Part shown: piece by piece, positions 62,304 to 64,000 of the stretch
How the letters are laid out: every line of letters starts with the position of its first letter
Numbering within the stretch: position 1 is the stretch's first letter
Origin: Nocardioides sp. NBC_00368
Lineage (GTDB): Bacteria; Actinomycetota; Actinomycetes; Propionibacteriales; Nocardioidaceae
Length of the DNA stretch: 64,000 bases
Direction: 5' to 3'
NCBI RefSeq assembly: GCF_036090055.1
Contig: NZ_CP107970.1
Location: forward strand, 3,784,501 to 3,848,500
Translations under genes and position numbers: made by a program
The notes under the pieces: model-generated
Databases searched by the model: none
Seen by the model: the letters and a program-made list of their open reading frames with translations, nothing else
Told to the model about the DNA's origin: nothing

Positions 62304-63149
62304 ATGGAGTGGCTGAAGGCCGTCCAGCGGCTGCGCGAGCAGCGGGTTCCCGGCGTACTCGTGACCCTGACGTCCGTGCGCGGTCATTCGCCACGCGAGG
62401 CCGGGGCGAAGATGGTCGTCTCGGCCGAACGCACCTGGGCCACCGTCGGTGGCGGCAACCTCGAGGCGGTCGCGATCGAGCGCGCCCGGGCGATGCTCAC
62501 CGAAGGTGGCGGGGTGCCGGAGAGCCTGAAGGTGTCCCTCTCCGACAAGGCGCCCTACCAGCACGGCGTGCAGTGCTGTGGTGGCGAGGTCGAGCTGCTG
62601 CTCGAGCCGTTGCCCGTGGTCCCGTCCGTGGCCGTCTTCGGGATGGGCCACGTCGGGGTCGAGCTGGCCCGCATCCTGGCCCGCCACGACCTCGAGCTGC
62701 ACCTCGTCGACTCCCGCGCCGCCCAGCTCTCGCCTGACCACCTGCGAGGCCTGGACGACGCCGTCGCCGGCATCCACGTCCATGAGGTGCCGGTGCTGCC
62801 CGAGCTCGTGATCAGCGAGCTCCCCGAGGGCACCCACGTCCTGATCATGACCCACGACCACGCCGAGGACGCCGCGCTGTGCGACGCGGCTCTCCGCGCC
62901 TCGCAGCTGGCGTCGATCGGGCTGATCGGCTCGAGCGCCAAGTGGAGCCGGTTCCGGGCCAAGCTCGCCGACGAGGGGCACACCCCCGAGGCGATCGCCC
63001 GGATCACCACCCCCATCGGCCTCCCGGATCTCGGTGGCAAGGAGCCGGCCACGATCGCGGTCAGCGTCGCGGCCCGGCTGCTGCAGCTCTTCGCGGGGGT
63101 CTCGACAAGCTCGACCACCGACGTATCGACCGAACAACAAGCAAGGTGA
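62304..63149 (+). CDS. xdhC: Xanthine dehydrogenase accessory protein XdhC
   Basis: Binds and sulfurates the molybdenum cofactor before insertion into XdhB. The 281-residue protein has the conserved N-terminal RGHSPREAGAKMVV, the QCCGGEVEL cysteine motif and a C-terminal Rossmann domain (VFGMGHVGVELARIL ... LIMTHDHAEDAALCDAAL, GLIGSSAKWSRFR). ATG 62304 is preceded by GGAGAGGTGAGG. The last codons (GVSTSSTTDVS) are encoded by a copy of the dispersed palindromic repeat. Confidence 0.93.
   Translation: MEWLKAVQRLREQRVPGVLVTLTSVRGHSPREAGAKMVVSAERTWATVGGGNLEAVAIERARAMLTEGGGVPESLKVSLSDKAPYQHGVQCCGGEVELLLEPLPVVPSVAVFGMGHVGVELARILARHDLELHLVDSRAAQLSPDHLRGLDDAVAGIHVHEVPVLPELVISELPEGTHVLIMTHDHAEDAALCDAALRASQLASIGLIGSSAKWSRFRAKLADEGHTPEAIARITTPIGLPDLGGKEPATIAVSVAARLLQLFAGVSTSSTTDVSTEQQAR
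63098..63119. repeat. Dispersed palindromic repeat at the end of xdhC
   Basis: GTCTCGACAAGCTCGACCAC core, the reverse-oriented counterpart of the copy in the HadB-like gene. It is translated as GVSTSSTT at the C-terminus of XdhC. Confidence 0.7.
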
Positions 63150-63157
63150 CATCCCGA

Positions 63158-64000
63158 ATGACGCTCTACCGAGGAACCTTCCTCGACACCCCCTCCGACC
63201 CGTTCTCCGGCGGCGAGCTCCGCACCGAACAGGACGGCGCCCTCCTCGTACGCGACGGTGTGATCCGCGCCCGCGGATCCTTCGCCGACCTCCGCGCCCA
63301 GCACCCCCAGGAGGACGTCGTCGACCTCTCCGGCGGCTTCGTGCTGCCCGGATTCGTCGACACCCACGTGCACTTCCCGCAGGTACGCGTCATCGGCGGT
63401 CTCGGCATGCCGCTGCTCGACTGGCTGGACCAGACCGCCCTCCCCGAGGAGGCGCGCCTGGCCGACACGGCCTACGCCGCGGGCGTGGCCATTGACTTCG
63501 TACGCGGCCTGGTCGGCGCCGGCACCACCACGGCGCTGGTCTTCGGCAGCCACTTCGCGCCCGCCGTCGACACGGTCTTCGCCGAGGCCGCCCGGGTCGG
63601 GCTGCGGATCACCAGCGGCCTCGTGGTCAGCGACCGGCTCATCCGCGAGGACCTGTTCACCGATCATTCCCGGGCACGGAAGGAGTCGCTCGCGCTCGCG
63701 GCCCGCTGGCACGGCGTCGGTCGGGCCCGCTACGCCGTGACGCCACGGTTCTCCCTGTCGTGCTCCGAGCCGCTGCTCGAGGCCTGCGGTGACGTGCTGC
63801 GTGCGGTGCCTGGTGCGATGTTGACCTCCCACGTCAACGAGAACACCCGCGAGATCGAGACCGTCGAGGAGCTCTGCGGCTGCGACTACGTGACCTCCTA
63901 CGACCGCCACGGCCTGGTCGGCCCCGGCACCGTCCTGGCGCACAACGTGCACCCGACCGACCCCGAGCTCGCCCTGCTGGCCGCCCGCGGCGCCGCCGTC
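63158..64000 (+). CDS. guaD: Guanine deaminase (partial)
   Basis: A zinc amidohydrolase that turns guanine to xanthine, feeding xanthine dehydrogenase. The first 281 codons are present and the gene runs off the right edge. It shows GGFVLPGFVDTHVHFPQ (metal HxH), the GLGMPLLDWLDQTALPEEARLAD segment typical of GuaD, TPRFSLSCS, TSHVNENTREIE and VLAHNVHPTD. ATG 63158 has GCAAGG about 8 nt upstream. It follows xdhC by 8 bp in the same operon. Confidence 0.9.
   Translation, partial: MTLYRGTFLDTPSDPFSGGELRTEQDGALLVRDGVIRARGSFADLRAQHPQEDVVDLSGGFVLPGFVDTHVHFPQVRVIGGLGMPLLDWLDQTALPEEARLADTAYAAGVAIDFVRGLVGAGTTTALVFGSHFAPAVDTVFAEAARVGLRITSGLVVSDRLIREDLFTDHSRARKESLALAARWHGVGRARYAVTPRFSLSCSEPLLEACGDVLRAVPGAMLTSHVNENTREIETVEELCGCDYVTSYDRHGLVGPGTVLAHNVHPTDPELALLAARGAAV

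Overview
This is a high-GC actinobacterial chromosome segment, most likely from the Nocardioidaceae (a Nocardioides-like organism). The evidence is the very GC-rich codon use, hairpin terminators without U-tracts, frequent GTG/TTG starts, the actinobacterial gene order tRNA-Thr, tRNA-Met, rpmG, two hadA/hadB-like dehydratases and murB, and tRNA-Trp, secE and nusG together. Many genes appear to be leaderless: a TANNNT -10 box lies 6-8 nt before the start codon. The genus is an inference.

Layout. 1-12,060: core genes. A SigE-family sigma factor and a membrane partner (cut by the window edge) follow nusG. Then come secE, tRNA-Trp, an aspartate aminotransferase, an adenosine deaminase, two DUF4190 membrane proteins, the 23S rRNA methyltransferase rlmC, a NarL-type two-component system, murB, the dehydratase pair, rpmG, tRNA-Met and tRNA-Thr. 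12,130-17,901: amidase, an lrgAB pair coupled to a ROK protein, a pirin and a GT4 glycosyltransferase. 17,928-26,554: a defence island with a type I restriction-modification system (hsdM, hsdS, hsdR). It is interrupted by an Mrr-like endonuclease, an inverted DUF3800 gene and a decayed copy of the mrr 3' end.

26,595-41,363: accessory genes. These are a DMT transporter, a membrane/lipoprotein fusion, two tandem secreted paralogues of unknown function with nearly identical leaders, a Fic protein with a likely own operator, a class III phosphodiesterase, a serine hydrolase, a second two-component system, a beta-propeller/ankyrin-lipoprotein pair, a GNAT enzyme and an ECF sigma/anti-sigma-like pair. 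41,506-45,535: a lipid-modifying operon (FAD oxidoreductase fused to DUF1365, a Cfa-type methyltransferase, DUF1295) that resembles the mycobacterial Rv0449c-Rv0446c locus next to sigK.

45,770-64,000: purine and allantoin catabolism. The minus-strand operon (hyi, glxR, gcl, glycerate kinase, FAH-family, allB, allE, SDR) would carry allantoin and glyoxylate carbon to glycerate. The divergent plus-strand block (PucR regulator, NCS2 permease fused to an OHCU-decarboxylase-like domain, xdhA, xdhB, xdhC, guanine deaminase) would take guanine and xanthine to urate. Urate oxidase, allantoate hydrolysis and a recognised ureidoglycolate enzyme are not in the window. The operon is split between glycerate kinase and the FAH gene by a tandem 120-bp repeat flanked by a 17-bp direct duplication that looks like a recent insertion.
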